Notes: a model not told the origin generated them from the sequence alone. A DNA stretch of 64,000 bases from Flagellimonas sp. CMM7 (GCF_021390195.1 NZ_CP090003.1:1290001-1354000), one strand, 5' to 3'; counted from the stretch's first letter, positions 19,101 through 27,014 are shown. Numbers and translations are program-made.

Positions 19101-20538
19101 GCTTTCCCAGAAACTTGCCGGATTCTCCAAAGGTGATGCGGATGTCTTGCGAAAAGCAATGGGTAAAAAGATATTTGCCTTACTTCAAAAATTGAGGCCA
19201 CAGTTTCTGGATGGTGGTGAAAAGAATGGTCACCCAAGGGATGTGCTGGAAAAAATCTGGAAAGACTGGGAAGCCTTTGCATCGTATGCTTTCAATAAAA
19301 GTCATTCCACCTGCTATGCCTTTATTGCGTATCAGACCGCTTACCTTAAAGCCCACTACCCTGCCGAATATATGGCGGCAGTATTATCCAACAACATGAA
19401 CGATATTAAACAGGTGACTTTCTTTATGGAAGAATGTAAACGCATGGGATTGGAAGTGCTTGGACCAGATGTAAATGAATCGTACTACAAATTTGCCGTG
19501 AACCAGAGCAATGCGGTTCGTTTTGGGATGGGCGCTATTAAAGGCGTTGGACGTTCGGCTGTGGAAACCATTGTAGAAAACAGAAAAAAAGATGGGCCTT
19601 ATAAATCGGTTTTCGATTTGGCAAAACGGGTTGAACTACGTGCCGCCAATAAAAAATCTTTTGAAAATCTTGCTCTGGCTGGAGGATTCGATTCCTTTGG
19701 GGATACCCATAGGTCGCAATACTTTCATGACGAAGGAGATGGAATATCTTTTCTAGAAAAAGTAATAAAGTCAGCAGCAAAATACCAGGAAAACAAAAAC
19801 TCCTCTCAAATGGATATGTTTGGAGGAATGAGTGAAGCGCAAATTGCGGAACCTGTTGTCCCACCATGTGAAGATTGGGGCACCATGGAAAAATTACGCC
19901 GAGAAAAAGAGGTCGTGGGCATCTATATTTCTGGGCATCCTTTGGATGATTTCAAGAAAGAGATTACCGCCTTTTGCAATAGTAATGTTTCGGCATTTTC
20001 AAATTTAGACCATTATGTTAATCATGAATTGACAGTAGCAGGAGTAATTACAGATGTACAACATCGTATTTCCAAAAACGGAAAGGGTTGGGGTCTTTTT
20101 ACTTTGGAAGATTACACAGACACTCATGAATTCCGAATTTTTGGAGAGGAATATCTGAAATTCAGGCATTTTTTAATGATTAACTCGTTTGTACACGTAA
20201 AAGCATTTGTCCGAGAAGGATGGACCAATAGAGAAACTGGTAAAAAAGGAGACCCTAGATTGCAGTTCAATGATTTTAAACAGCTTCAGGACGTTATGGA
20301 TTCCTATGCCAAAAAACTGACCATTAAACTGGATATAGACCGCTTACAAGAAAAACGGATACAAGTCTTAAAGGACACCTTAATATCCCATAAAGGAGAT
20401 CACACCCTCAATTTTGTCGTTTATGAAATGGAAGATGAAATAAAGTTGAATTTGTCGAGCAGAAAGCAAAAGGTAAAAATCAACAGTGAACTCCTTTCCG
20501 CATTGGAAGAGAATGAGATACATTACAAATTGAACTAA
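16153..20538 (+). CDS. dnaE: DNA polymerase III alpha subunit with fused 3'-5' exonuclease
   Basis: Replicative polymerase of 1461 aa. Residues 1-190 form a DnaQ-like exonuclease (ExoI motif FDTETTGLPKRW, ExoIII HNATADVEATTR), an arrangement found in Bacteroidota. A PHP domain with intact HLHNHSQFSVLQS follows near residue 265, then the polymerase core with PDIDIDFDDEGR (catalytic Asp pair) and GPGRGSAAGSVVAYCL, a helix-hairpin-helix region (GIKGVGRSAVE is recognisable), and a C-terminal OB fold. It is the complete, presumably sole, replicative polymerase, in contrast to the 999-aa DnaE-like protein at 6.9 kb. Confidence 0.97.
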   Translation: MYLIFDTETTGLPKRWNAPITDTDNWPRCIQIAWQLHDKLGNLVEHQDMLVQPDGFNIPYEAEQIHGISTALAEQDGVPLSEALELFNEALSKAKFVVGQNVDFDVNIMGCEFHRLGVENSLTSLPVLDTCTEATAELCRIPGGRGGKFKLPTLTELHEYLFGEPFAEAHNATADVEATTRCFLELVRKKHFSINELDVQPDYFEHFSEANPQVISLIGLKHINLKKASKAISDALWAEDTGEISEAEINENVESLAEASFVHLHNHSQFSVLQSTINIKDLVKSTAQNGMSAVALTDHANMMGAFHFVKEVKAHNKIVKEKNAELTTNGDAPAEKEITPILGCEFFVCDDHTNKNVKDYGYQIVLLAKNKNGYLNLAKMSSIAYTDGFYYVPRIDRKIVEQYKEDVIALTGNLYGEVPNKILNVGEKQAEEALLWWKDQFGDDLYMEMMRHGQEDEDRVNQVLVPLAKKHQVKLVATNNTYYCDKKDAEAHDILLCVKDGEKQTTPIGRGRGYRYGLPNQEYYYKSSDEMKTLFKDVPEAILNVQEVVDKVEPFDLARDVLLPKFDIPQKFKVQEDETDGGKRGENSYLKHITYEGAAKRYDEITDEITERIDFELKTIENSGYPGYFLIVEDFIREARNMDVSVGPGRGSAAGSVVAYCLWITNIDPLKYDLLFERFLNPDRVSMPDIDIDFDDEGRGRVMDYVINKYGANQVAQIITYGTMAAKSSIRDTARVLDLPLNDADRIAKLIPTMSKLNKIFGVEESELKKKFRSDDLEKVHELLNISEGDDLEGQTVKMARVLEGSLRNTGIHACGVIITPDDITNFVPVATAKDSDLYVTQFDNSVVESAGLLKMDFLGLKTLTLIKDTVKIVKARTGVELVPDDFPLDDEKTYELFQRGDTIGIFQYESPGMQKHMKNLKPTVFDDLIAMNALYRPGPMEYIPSFIARKHGDEEITYDLPDMEEYLKETYGITVYQEQVMLLSQKLAGFSKGDADVLRKAMGKKIFALLQKLRPQFLDGGEKNGHPRDVLEKIWKDWEAFASYAFNKSHSTCYAFIAYQTAYLKAHYPAEYMAAVLSNNMNDIKQVTFFMEECKRMGLEVLGPDVNESYYKFAVNQSNAVRFGMGAIKGVGRSAVETIVENRKKDGPYKSVFDLAKRVELRAANKKSFENLALAGGFDSFGDTHRSQYFHDEGDGISFLEKVIKSAAKYQENKNSSQMDMFGGMSEAQIAEPVVPPCEDWGTMEKLRREKEVVGIYISGHPLDDFKKEITAFCNSNVSAFSNLDHYVNHELTVAGVITDVQHRISKNGKGWGLFTLEDYTDTHEFRIFGEEYLKFRHFLMINSFVHVKAFVREGWTNRETGKKGDPRLQFNDFKQLQDVMDSYAKKLTIKLDIDRLQEKRIQVLKDTLISHKGDHTLNFVVYEMEDEIKLNLSSRKQKVKINSELLSALEENEIHYKLN

Positions 20539-20570
20539 TAGCACAATAACTAATGTTGATAGCACAATAA
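20538..20570. repeat. Two direct copies of ATAGCACAATAA
   Basis: Identical 12-base units at 20538..20549 and 20559..20570, 21 bases apart, directly after the dnaE stop and upstream of the trxA promoter. The two-helical-turn spacing would suit a pair of protein-binding half-sites, but a chance local duplication is equally possible. Confidence 0.4.
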
Positions 20571-20615
20571 TTAAAACGAATATAAAGCCAGTAAGGAAAG
20601 TGGTCAATATTTGAC

Positions 20616-20623
20616 TAAATTTG
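20616..20623 (+). promoter_or_regulatory. Predicted -7 box for trxA
   Basis: TAAATTTG matches TAnnTTTG and ends 20 bases before the chosen trxA ATG at 20644. This supports that start over an upstream TTG at 20611, which would lie before the expected transcription start. No good -33 TTG was found. Confidence 0.45.
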
Positions 20624-20643
20624 CGAATATTAAAACAAATAAA

Positions 20644-20961
20644 ATGGCACTAGAAATAACAGATGCAACTTTTGATGAAGTAGTACTTAAAAGCGACAAA
20701 CCTGTCGTTGTAGATTTTTGGGCAGCATGGTGCGGTCCTTGTAGAATGGTAGGGCCTATCATAGATGAGGTAAGTTCTGAATATGAAGGCAAGGCAGTTG
20801 TTGGAAAAGTGGATGTAGATGCCAATCAACAGTTTGCAGCTAAATATGGTGTTCGTAACATTCCTACAGTTCTTGTTTTTAAGGATGGTGAGATTGTTAA
20901 TCGTCAAGTTGGTGTATCCCCTAAGAAAGTTTACACAGATGCAATAGAAGCTGCATTGTAA
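20644..20961 (+). CDS. trxA: Thioredoxin
   Basis: Small thiol-disulfide oxidoreductase of 105 aa that reduces cytoplasmic protein disulfides. The active site WCGPC lies in FWAAWCGPCRMVGP, and the cis-proline loop is in GVRNIPTVLVF. The ATG at 20644 gives the standard length (MALEITDATFDEVV); an in-frame extension to 20611 would add 11 atypical residues. A strong terminator follows the stop, so it is probably monocistronic. Confidence 0.96.
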   Translation: MALEITDATFDEVVLKSDKPVVVDFWAAWCGPCRMVGPIIDEVSSEYEGKAVVGKVDVDANQQFAAKYGVRNIPTVLVFKDGEIVNRQVGVSPKKVYTDAIEAAL

Positions 20962-20985
20962 ACTTTATAGATAATTACAAGATTT

Positions 20986-21017
20986 AAAAAAGGTTTGGCA
21001 TATGCCAAACCTTTTTT
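20986..21017 (+). terminator. Rho-independent terminator of trxA
   Basis: Perfect inverted repeat AAGGTTTGGCAT/ATGCCAAACCTT (20990..21013) followed by a T6 run, about 25 bases after the trxA stop. Confidence 0.85.
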
Positions 21018-21044
21018 GTTTTATATTGGGCCATCAATCTTCGT

Positions 21045-21974
21045 ATGGATATAAGGTCTGAACTTCATAAAGCCCAACTCTTTCAAAATCTTGAACTTTT
21101 GGCAAATCAAATTGTAGAGGGTTTCATAAGTGGCATTCATAAAAGTCCGTTCCACGGGTTTTCTGCCGAATTTGCTGAACATAAGATTTATAATCCAGGA
21201 GAAAGCACCAAACATATTGATTGGAAGTTGTTTGCCAAAACCGATAGATTATATACCAAAAGATATGAGGATGAGACGAACTTAAGGTGTCATATGATTT
21301 TGGATAACTCGGCATCCATGTATTATCCCGACGTAAAACAACCCAATCTTGATAATTTAAACAAAGTGGGTTTTGGAGTTTTGGCGATAGCGGCACTCAT
21401 GCAAATTTTGAAAAAACAACGCGACGCTGTTGGTTTGAGTATTTACTCAGACTCATACAATTTTTACGCATCTGAAAAGAGTAGCGAACGACACTTTCAA
21501 ATGTTGTATTCTAAATTGAATGAAGTTTCAAACACCTTAAATACCTCTCAAACCACCAAGACTTACACTTACCTTCATCAAATAGCGGAGAAGATTCACC
21601 GTCGTAGCCTTATTTTTCTATTTTCTGATATGTTTCAAACGGAAACTGAAGAGGCACAACTTTTTGAGGCACTTCGCCACCTAAAATACAATAAGCATGC
21701 TGTGGTGCTTTTTCACCTGTTAGATCACAAGCATGAACTTAATTTTGATTTTGAAAACACTCCCAAACGTTTTGTTGATGTAGAAACAGGAACACATATA
21801 GATGTGTATGCAGACAATATTAAGAATGCATATAACAAAAAGGCAGTGCAATATCAAGAAGACCTAAAACTAAAGTGCGCCCAGTATAGGATAAAGTATG
21901 TAGGTGTAGATGTTAGCTCTAATTTTTCGCAGATTTTCAATACGTTTATGATTGAACGACAGAAGTTTATCTAA
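21045..21974 (+). CDS. DUF58 (vWA-like) domain protein
   Basis: A 309-aa protein of the DUF58 family, which has a von Willebrand factor A-like fold and usually works next to MoxR AAA ATPases. The family signature NPGESTKHIDWKLFAKTDRLYTKRYEDE is present as GESTKHIDWKLFAKT and the following RYEDE; a MIDAS-like DNSASM lies at about residue 90. No MoxR gene is adjacent, so the partner must be elsewhere. It lies directly upstream of tRNA-Asp and is the last core gene before the accessory region. Confidence 0.88.
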   Translation: MDIRSELHKAQLFQNLELLANQIVEGFISGIHKSPFHGFSAEFAEHKIYNPGESTKHIDWKLFAKTDRLYTKRYEDETNLRCHMILDNSASMYYPDVKQPNLDNLNKVGFGVLAIAALMQILKKQRDAVGLSIYSDSYNFYASEKSSERHFQMLYSKLNEVSNTLNTSQTTKTYTYLHQIAEKIHRRSLIFLFSDMFQTETEEAQLFEALRHLKYNKHAVVLFHLLDHKHELNFDFENTPKRFVDVETGTHIDVYADNIKNAYNKKAVQYQEDLKLKCAQYRIKYVGVDVSSNFSQIFNTFMIERQKFI

Positions 21975-22107
21975 TTCTTCCTTTTATTTTTAAAAAATCT
22001 TTTGTTGAATCGAAAATGCAAATGTATATTTGCAGGCGCTTTGAGAAAAGTGATTGTAACAAGATTTGAATCTGACTGTTGTCAGAGTCTTTAAAGATAA
22101 AATCATT

Positions 22108-22184
22108 GGTCTGGTAGTTCAGTTGGTTAGAATACCTGCCTGTCACGCAGGGGGTCGCGGGTTCGAGTCCCGTCCAGACCGCCA
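22108..22184 (+). tRNA. tRNA-Asp (anticodon GTC)
   Basis: Full cloverleaf. Acceptor stem GGTCTGG pairs with CCAGACC, the anticodon stem CCTGC/GCAGG encloses loop CTGTCAC with anticodon GTC, the T arm is CGGGTTCGAGTCCCG, the discriminator is G, and CCA is encoded. The AT-rich accessory region begins immediately downstream, and tRNA 3' ends are common integration sites, but no second copy of the 3' end was found in the window. Confidence 0.97.
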
Positions 22185-22193
22185 GTAAAATCA

Positions 22194-22221
22194 AGCCCTT
22201 CGAGATTCGGAGGGTTTTTTG
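22194..22221 (+). terminator. Terminator downstream of tRNA-Asp
   Basis: Stem CCCTTCGA-GAT-TCGGAGGG (22196..22214, one G-T wobble) followed by a T6 run, 10 bases after the tRNA CCA. Confidence 0.8.
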
Positions 22222-22231
22222 TTTTCAAAAA

Positions 22232-22249
22232 GTGCATACTTTGTGCATA
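22232..22249. repeat. Tandem GTGCATA repeats next to tRNA-Asp
   Basis: GTGCATA-CTTT-GTGCATA, two copies 11 bases apart, 48 bases downstream of the tRNA. Short repeats in this position beside a tRNA can be arm-type integrase sites. No integrase gene lies nearby, so this is only suggestive. Nothing else is seen between the terminator and the gene ending at 22433 except one copy of the 18-base junction motif at 22377..22394. Confidence 0.35.
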
Positions 22250-22432
22250 GTTTTTACTTCCATACCAAACTTTAACATTTTTTAACCCAATTAGCGGGAA
22301 TTAAAATCCCATTGGAGGTTTTGCTGGATTCTAATCGTGAGATATACCCTATTATTGCCTGAGATATTCAGTAATCATCATTTATTTGAACTTTGGATGC
22401 TTAGACTTTACATAGGTTTCGATTTCTTGGAT

Positions 22433-22876
22433 TTATTTCCAACTTTGTAATTCAATCAAATTCCCTTCAGGATCTCTAGCATATACAAAAGTAATCTCTC
22501 CGACCCCATCAATTATTCTCTTCGTGATTTCTCCAGAAGATCTTCCTCCATATTTCTCTAAAGTCTCAAGAACCAATTCAACACTTTCAACTTCAAAAGC
22601 AATATGACCAAAGCCTCTTTTATTTGGCGATACCGGATTTTGACTTTCTATATTTCCGTATTGGTAAATCTCAAGTGTGGGCCCGTTTTCACCATACCCT
22701 GGTAGTAATAGATGCGCTCCTTCTAATTTGGCATTTTTTAAACCAGTTGCTTTGTCAAGCCAGCTCCCAGATTGCTTTCTAATCGGAGGAACAACTTTGC
22801 ACTCAAACGTTTTTACATAAAAATCCACAAGTAACTTCCAGTTAGTACTGATGATATTTGTGTAAGCGAACCTCAT
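22433..22876 (-). CDS. VOC-superfamily (glyoxalase/bleomycin-resistance-like) protein
   Basis: A 147-aa protein with the paired beta-alpha-beta-beta-beta pattern of the vicinal oxygen chelate fold: MRFAYTNIISTNWKLLVDFYVKTF at the N-terminus and RGFGHIAFEVESVE to DPEGNLIELQSWK at the C-terminus. His in GHIAFEV and Glu in NLIELQ fit metal-ligand positions. The family includes glyoxalases, dioxygenases and antibiotic-binding proteins; the substrate is not predictable. It lies 36 bases after a second VOC gene on the same strand. Confidence 0.85.
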   Translation of the reverse strand: MRFAYTNIISTNWKLLVDFYVKTFECKVVPPIRKQSGSWLDKATGLKNAKLEGAHLLLPGYGENGPTLEIYQYGNIESQNPVSPNKRGFGHIAFEVESVELVLETLEKYGGRSSGEITKRIIDGVGEITFVYARDPEGNLIELQSWK

Positions 22877-22911
22877 TTCTATAAACCAAATTTGATCTAC
22901 TAATTAAACAT

Positions 22912-23295
22912 TCAATTTCCAATAAAAATAGTGTTCTTGTCTACAAAACATATTGGATTCCCAAATGGATCGTTAGCATAAAATAACGTTTCTCCCCAAG
23001 GCATTCTTTCAATTTCACCAATATACTTACAATCTAACTTTTTTATTTTTTTTCTTAAAATTTCCAACTCTGATGTAGAAATATAAATGTATTGATTCAT
23101 ATGAAATTTCCAACTGTCTTGATCATCACCATCGGCCAATGGGTCATAACAGGCAAGTATTGTTTGACCAATTTTAAAATAATGTCGCCCTGGAGAAACT
23201 CTTTTGCCTTTTTGATTTAAGATAGCAGAATAGAATTTATCCGCTATTTCAATGTCATTAACTGGAAAAATTACTCTGTATAACTGAAATCGCAC
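22912..23295 (-). CDS. VOC-superfamily protein
   Basis: A 127-aa vicinal-oxygen-chelate-fold protein. It starts MRFQLYRVIFPVNDIEIADKFYSAIL and ends with a DPFGNPICFVDKNT segment, the usual VOC closing strand. It is only loosely similar to the neighbour at 22433, so the two are not a recent duplication. Function unknown; it could bind or detoxify a small molecule together with the neighbouring oxidoreductase. Confidence 0.8.
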   Translation of the reverse strand: MRFQLYRVIFPVNDIEIADKFYSAILNQKGKRVSPGRHYFKIGQTILACYDPLADGDDQDSWKFHMNQYIYISTSELEILRKKIKKLDCKYIGEIERMPWGETLFYANDPFGNPICFVDKNTIFIGN

Positions 23296-23337
23296 TGTTT
23301 TCTATTTAATGGTTGCTATCCTTGTTAAGTATTTTAC

Positions 23338-23871
23338 TTATTGTAAGGCTAACTCAAGAAACTTTATTTCTTGAGTTAGTTGAGAGTTCAGTTCGTTACC
23401 CTTTAAATCGGTTTCAGAAAAGTTTTCATTAAATAATGGTAATGAAAATGCTCCCACAATTTTACCCCCTAAATTTGGAAAATAATTTGTTGCTGCATTT
23501 AACACATTAATCGCTCCCCTCGCTCCTGGTGAAGTTGATAACAATAACATAGGTTTGTTATTCCAAATATTTTTATCAATCCTAGAAAGCCAATCCAATG
23601 TATTTTTGAATGCCGTGGTATATGAACCATTATGTTCAGCCAAAGAAACTATAAATGCATCAGCGGATTTAATAATTTCATTGCATCTAATTGCTTCTTC
23701 CGGAATTCCAAATTTCATTTCGTGATCAATACCATATATAGGCATCTGATATTCGTTTAAATCAATAATAACTGTATTTGCATATGTTATTTGTTCAGCT
23801 GCATATATAGCTAGTTTTTTGTTAATTGATTTTTTGCTGTTGCTCCCTCCAAGTACAATTATATTTTTCAT
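23338..23871 (-). CDS. NAD(P)H-dependent FMN reductase family protein
   Basis: A 177-aa flavodoxin-like-fold protein. The N-terminal flavin phosphate loop is VLGGSNSKKSINKKLA; SLAEHNGSYTTAFKNTLDWLSR and STSPGARGAINV are typical of the NADPH-dependent FMN reductase/azoreductase group. It probably transfers electrons from NAD(P)H to flavin or a quinone or azo-type acceptor. It lies in a leftward run with the VOC genes and the CysK-like gene. Confidence 0.86.
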   Translation of the reverse strand: MKNIIVLGGSNSKKSINKKLAIYAAEQITYANTVIIDLNEYQMPIYGIDHEMKFGIPEEAIRCNEIIKSADAFIVSLAEHNGSYTTAFKNTLDWLSRIDKNIWNNKPMLLLSTSPGARGAINVLNAATNYFPNLGGKIVGAFSLPLFNENFSETDLKGNELNSQLTQEIKFLELALQ

Positions 23872-23964
23872 TTACTTTTCATTTGTTCTTACCCAATAAT
23901 TTTGTCGTATTCAACTTATCATTCCATTTTGGCTTGACCCAATTGAACATTTATGTGCAAAGCC

Positions 23965-24882
23965 TTAATATTTGTAACCTGTATCTGGTAGTATAGTTAC
24001 TATGTTTACCATGTCTTTTTGTTCTTTTGCTAGTTTTAACGAAGCCACAACATTTGCTCCGGAAGAATACCCGACAAATAGCCCTAATTCCTCACTTAAT
24101 CTGTTTTTCATTTCAATTACTTCTTGATCAGTAACGGTGATTATTCCATCTACTACATTGGTGTCCCAAAAGCTTGGAATCCTGCCATATCCGGTACCTT
24201 GAATTATATGTTTTGCGTTAAGTACTTTCCCCGTTTTTAGAATAGCTGAATTTTCAGGTTCCACCGCTATGCATTTAATTGTTGGATTTTTAGCTTTAAG
24301 GAAACTAGAAGTTCCAATAAAAGTGGCACCGCTACCTATTGAAGTCACAAATAAATCAATGCTTGGTAAATCTGACCAAATCTCAGGTCCAGTCATTTCA
24401 AAATGAGCCCGGACATTTGATGAATTATTAAATTGATTGGCGTAAAAGGCATTCTTTTCTTCTGCAATTTGAATGGCAATTGAAGCTGCATGATCAATAT
24501 CATTACCTGTAACTTTACCGGGGGTACCGTCAATTTGATCTACTAAAAGAACTTTAGCACCTAGTGCTTCTAAAATTTTTATTCTTTCAGGACTATTTCC
24601 TTTAGACATTACAGTAATTAATGGGTTTCCATATTGCCTGCACACTACAGCTAATCCTGCTCCCATGTTACCACTCGTCATTTCAACAACATATTGTCCT
24701 TTCTTTAATTTATTTGAAGCATAGGCATCTTTTATCATTTGGTAACCTACTCTATCCTTAATACTGCCTCCTGGATTTACATATTCTAGTTTACCATATA
24801 TATTGCAAAACTTACCTGATAATTTTTCCAAACTGACAAGAGGTGTTTTACCAATTAAATCTAAGGTGCCTTGTATAAGCAT
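23965..24882 (-). CDS. Cysteine-synthase-like PLP enzyme
   Basis: Fold-type II PLP enzyme of 305 aa. The PLP lysine is in NPGGSIKDRVGYQMI, the cofactor phosphate loop resembles GSGATFIGTS, and the substrate-binding loop reads TSGNMGAG, where cysteine synthases usually have TSGNTG. That change (T to M) may point to a different beta-replacement substrate. The start overlaps the stop of the LysE-type exporter gene by one base, implying coupled expression: the exporter may move the product or a toxic intermediate. The class is clear; calling it cysK would be too specific. Confidence 0.85.
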   Translation of the reverse strand: MLIQGTLDLIGKTPLVSLEKLSGKFCNIYGKLEYVNPGGSIKDRVGYQMIKDAYASNKLKKGQYVVEMTSGNMGAGLAVVCRQYGNPLITVMSKGNSPERIKILEALGAKVLLVDQIDGTPGKVTGNDIDHAASIAIQIAEEKNAFYANQFNNSSNVRAHFEMTGPEIWSDLPSIDLFVTSIGSGATFIGTSSFLKAKNPTIKCIAVEPENSAILKTGKVLNAKHIIQGTGYGRIPSFWDTNVVDGIITVTDQEVIEMKNRLSEELGLFVGYSSGANVVASLKLAKEQKDMVNIVTILPDTGYKY

Positions 24883-25556
24883 TACTTTGTATTTATTTCA
24901 ATTTCATTGGATGGCTGCTGTATAAATAGGGTTATTAATCCTAATAGGACATAAACAAATGCCATAATATATTTGTTCACTCTAAGGAAGGTGGGTGAGC
25001 TTCTTAGCCATTGTGAAAACCTAACGGACATCAACACATATAAAAAATCACTTACAGTAGCAATTAAAATAAATAATAAGCCAAGAAATACTATTTGAGA
25101 TCCAACTTCACCTTTTGACGTAGTTACAAATTGAGGGAGAAAGGCAAAAAAGAAAATTGCCGTTTTTGGGTTAAGGGCGTTTACCATTATTCCTTCATAA
25201 AAAACTTTAGTTAGCTTCTTATTTTTATTAAAATTGGTTCCATTCTGTGAAGTATTTTTTTCTAGCAGCTTTTTGACACCTAAAAAAATAAGATACAAAG
25301 CACCTATATATTTTAAAATTGAAAAAGCGGTTGTTGATGTTACTAAAATTGCAGAAATACCTATACCTGCAGCTATTACATGTACTAACCCTCCTAATCC
25401 AATCCCTAGCACTGATATCATTCCTGCTTTATAACCTTGTTCTATACTTTTAGCCATTATATATAAAACCGCAGGGCCCGGTATAACTATCAGTAATGTT
25501 GCTGCAGTTATAAAATATAGTATGTTTTGGTATTCGGGGAATGTCATTTTATTCAA
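24882..25556 (-). CDS. LysE/RhtB-family amino acid exporter
   Basis: A 224-aa inner membrane protein with about six hydrophobic segments. The family signature near the N-terminus is PGPAVLYIMAKSIEQGYKAGMISVLGIGLGGLVH, seen as PGPAVLYIMAKSIEQG and GIGLGGLVHV; NALNPKTAIFFFAFLPQFV is the second conserved block. Members export amino acids such as lysine, threonine, homoserine or cysteine derivatives. It overlaps the cysteine-synthase-like gene, which makes an O-acetylserine/cysteine-related substrate a reasonable guess. Confidence 0.9.
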   Translation of the reverse strand: MNKMTFPEYQNILYFITAATLLIVIPGPAVLYIMAKSIEQGYKAGMISVLGIGLGGLVHVIAAGIGISAILVTSTTAFSILKYIGALYLIFLGVKKLLEKNTSQNGTNFNKNKKLTKVFYEGIMVNALNPKTAIFFFAFLPQFVTTSKGEVGSQIVFLGLLFILIATVSDFLYVLMSVRFSQWLRSSPTFLRVNKYIMAFVYVLLGLITLFIQQPSNEIEINTK

Positions 25557-25594
25557 GTGTTATAATTAATCCTACCGTCAAGTTAATTTGTGCT

Positions 25595-26002
25595 TTATTT
25601 CAGGTTTTCTATGTTATCTAGGTAATAACAATACATATGTTGGTTCATTCCTATTTTTGGGTAATATGATATGGCCGAAGGAGCAGAAAGCAAAATTAAT
25701 AAAGCATCGGGGGCTTTTAATTTGGTTTGGCGAATTAGTTCTATACCGATTCCTTGTCTCTGGTGTTTCTTATCTACGGCTAAATCAGAAAGATAGGTAC
25801 AGAAAGTATAATCTGTTAAAGATCTTGATACCCCAATGATTTTTCCTCCAATTCTAGCTGTGACTATTAGATTTCCATATTGTAGCATTTTCTGTAACCT
25901 ATCTGGTTTATTAACAGGTCTACGTTCTGCCAATGAAGAATTAGTCAAAACTGATTTAAATTCTTCTAAACTCAAGTCATTTTCTATTTGGTATTCAATC
26001 AC
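25595..26002 (-). CDS. GNAT-family N-acetyltransferase
   Basis: A 135-aa acetyl-CoA-dependent transferase. The acetyl-CoA pyrophosphate loop is in VDKKHQRQGIGIELI (Q/RxxGxG/A). It precedes lysE on the same strand by 38 bases and probably heads the leftward run lysE, CysK-like, FMN reductase and VOC genes. A pair of half-sites shared with the MocR promoter lies 36-84 bases upstream. The substrate is unknown; small GNATs of this kind often act on amines or amino acids. Confidence 0.85.
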   Translation of the reverse strand: MIEYQIENDLSLEEFKSVLTNSSLAERRPVNKPDRLQKMLQYGNLIVTARIGGKIIGVSRSLTDYTFCTYLSDLAVDKKHQRQGIGIELIRQTKLKAPDALLILLSAPSAISYYPKIGMNQHMYCYYLDNIENLK

Positions 26003-26037
26003 ACTCTAAAAATTTTATCTAAACAAAAATAGAATTT

Positions 26038-26086
26038 AATTGGTCTATTTATATCATCCAGTTTAAACATATCGAATAGTCCAATT
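26038..26086. promoter_or_regulatory. Candidate MocR operator upstream of the GNAT-LysE-CysK run
   Basis: AATTGGTCTAT (26038..26048) and ATAGTCCAATT (26076..26086) form an inverted pair with one mismatch. The first unit is identical to, and the second nearly the same as, sites ahead of the MocR gene at 27015..27063. The rest of 26003..26308 has no gene; it contains an unusual G8 run at 26252..26259. Confidence 0.5.
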
Positions 26087-26308
26087 TATACTGAATTTGA
26101 GCGATAAATTGTAGACTCTATACTCGGATGAAATACATTGTAGCTAAATTGCTTAGGATGGAGATACTAGAAATGATGGAATTGTTTATAGGACGGATAA
26201 AACGAAGTATAAATTATCTCTAAAGTTTAACTAGGATTGTTTTCGATTGGAGGGGGGGGCTAGTATACACATTCAAATACAGACGTTTTTTAATGACTCT
26301 AATGTTGC

Positions 26309-26953
26309 TCAATTTAGGCTTACCAAATCAGAATACAATACTAGCATACTTATTGTGTTCACAAACCCATGAGTTAAAATGTTTAGCCATAAGTTTCTGC
26401 CATTAACCACAAATACAATTCCAAATATTAATCCAACTATTCCATTAAGTATTTGTCCAGTTGGTCCTTGATAAGTATGCAAATATCCAAATATGACTGA
26501 GGAAAAAATAATTCCAAATATTGCTCCTGTTTTATGTGGTAAATGATTTATGAATTTGGAAATAATAAATCCACGAAAAATAGTTTCTTCAAATAAACCT
26601 CCTACAATCCAACCCGATATCAGGGTTATATAGAGGAACTTAGGATTATTCTTCAATGGCTTAAACATTCCTAAATCTAATTGAAGCTCAGTTATTATTT
26701 GTATTAATGGCAATAAGATAAAATAGCTAATCAGGACAATTCCCATTGCAAGGAATAAAGAAAGACCCGCTATTTTGATTAAGTTTTTAGGCTTTGAAAA
26801 ACCTAATTCAATTCCAATACCTTTCTGATTCTTTGAATAGGTTAATACAACTATAAATACTAGTAAAAGATTTAAATATGGAACTTTTAAAAATACTAAT
26901 AAGCCTAGTATTAGCATCAACACCAATAAATCATAAATAACTGTCTTTTTCAT
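26309..26953 (-). CDS. CPBP-family intramembrane metalloprotease homologue
   Basis: A 214-aa membrane protein with about six to seven hydrophobic helices. The CPBP/Abi motifs are present: GGLFEETIFRGFIISKF (EExxxR, with the catalytic Glu pair) and IIFSSVIFGYLHTY (FxxxH); a third His-containing motif is NILTHGFVNT. Members are CAAX-prenyl-protease-like enzymes, some linked to bacteriocin self-immunity. Here it is divergent from the MocR gene and shares its promoter region. Confidence 0.85.
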   Translation of the reverse strand: MKKTVIYDLLVLMLILGLLVFLKVPYLNLLLVFIVVLTYSKNQKGIGIELGFSKPKNLIKIAGLSLFLAMGIVLISYFILLPLIQIITELQLDLGMFKPLKNNPKFLYITLISGWIVGGLFEETIFRGFIISKFINHLPHKTGAIFGIIFSSVIFGYLHTYQGPTGQILNGIVGLIFGIVFVVNGRNLWLNILTHGFVNTISMLVLYSDLVSLN

Positions 26954-27014
26954 TGTAATTCCTAAATGCTAATTCGAATACATTTATATAAAAACAATTT
27001 CAAATATATTAATC

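Noticed and set aside
26252..26259. G8 run in the AT-rich gap
   Set aside because: Unusual composition, but no gene or promoter depends on it.
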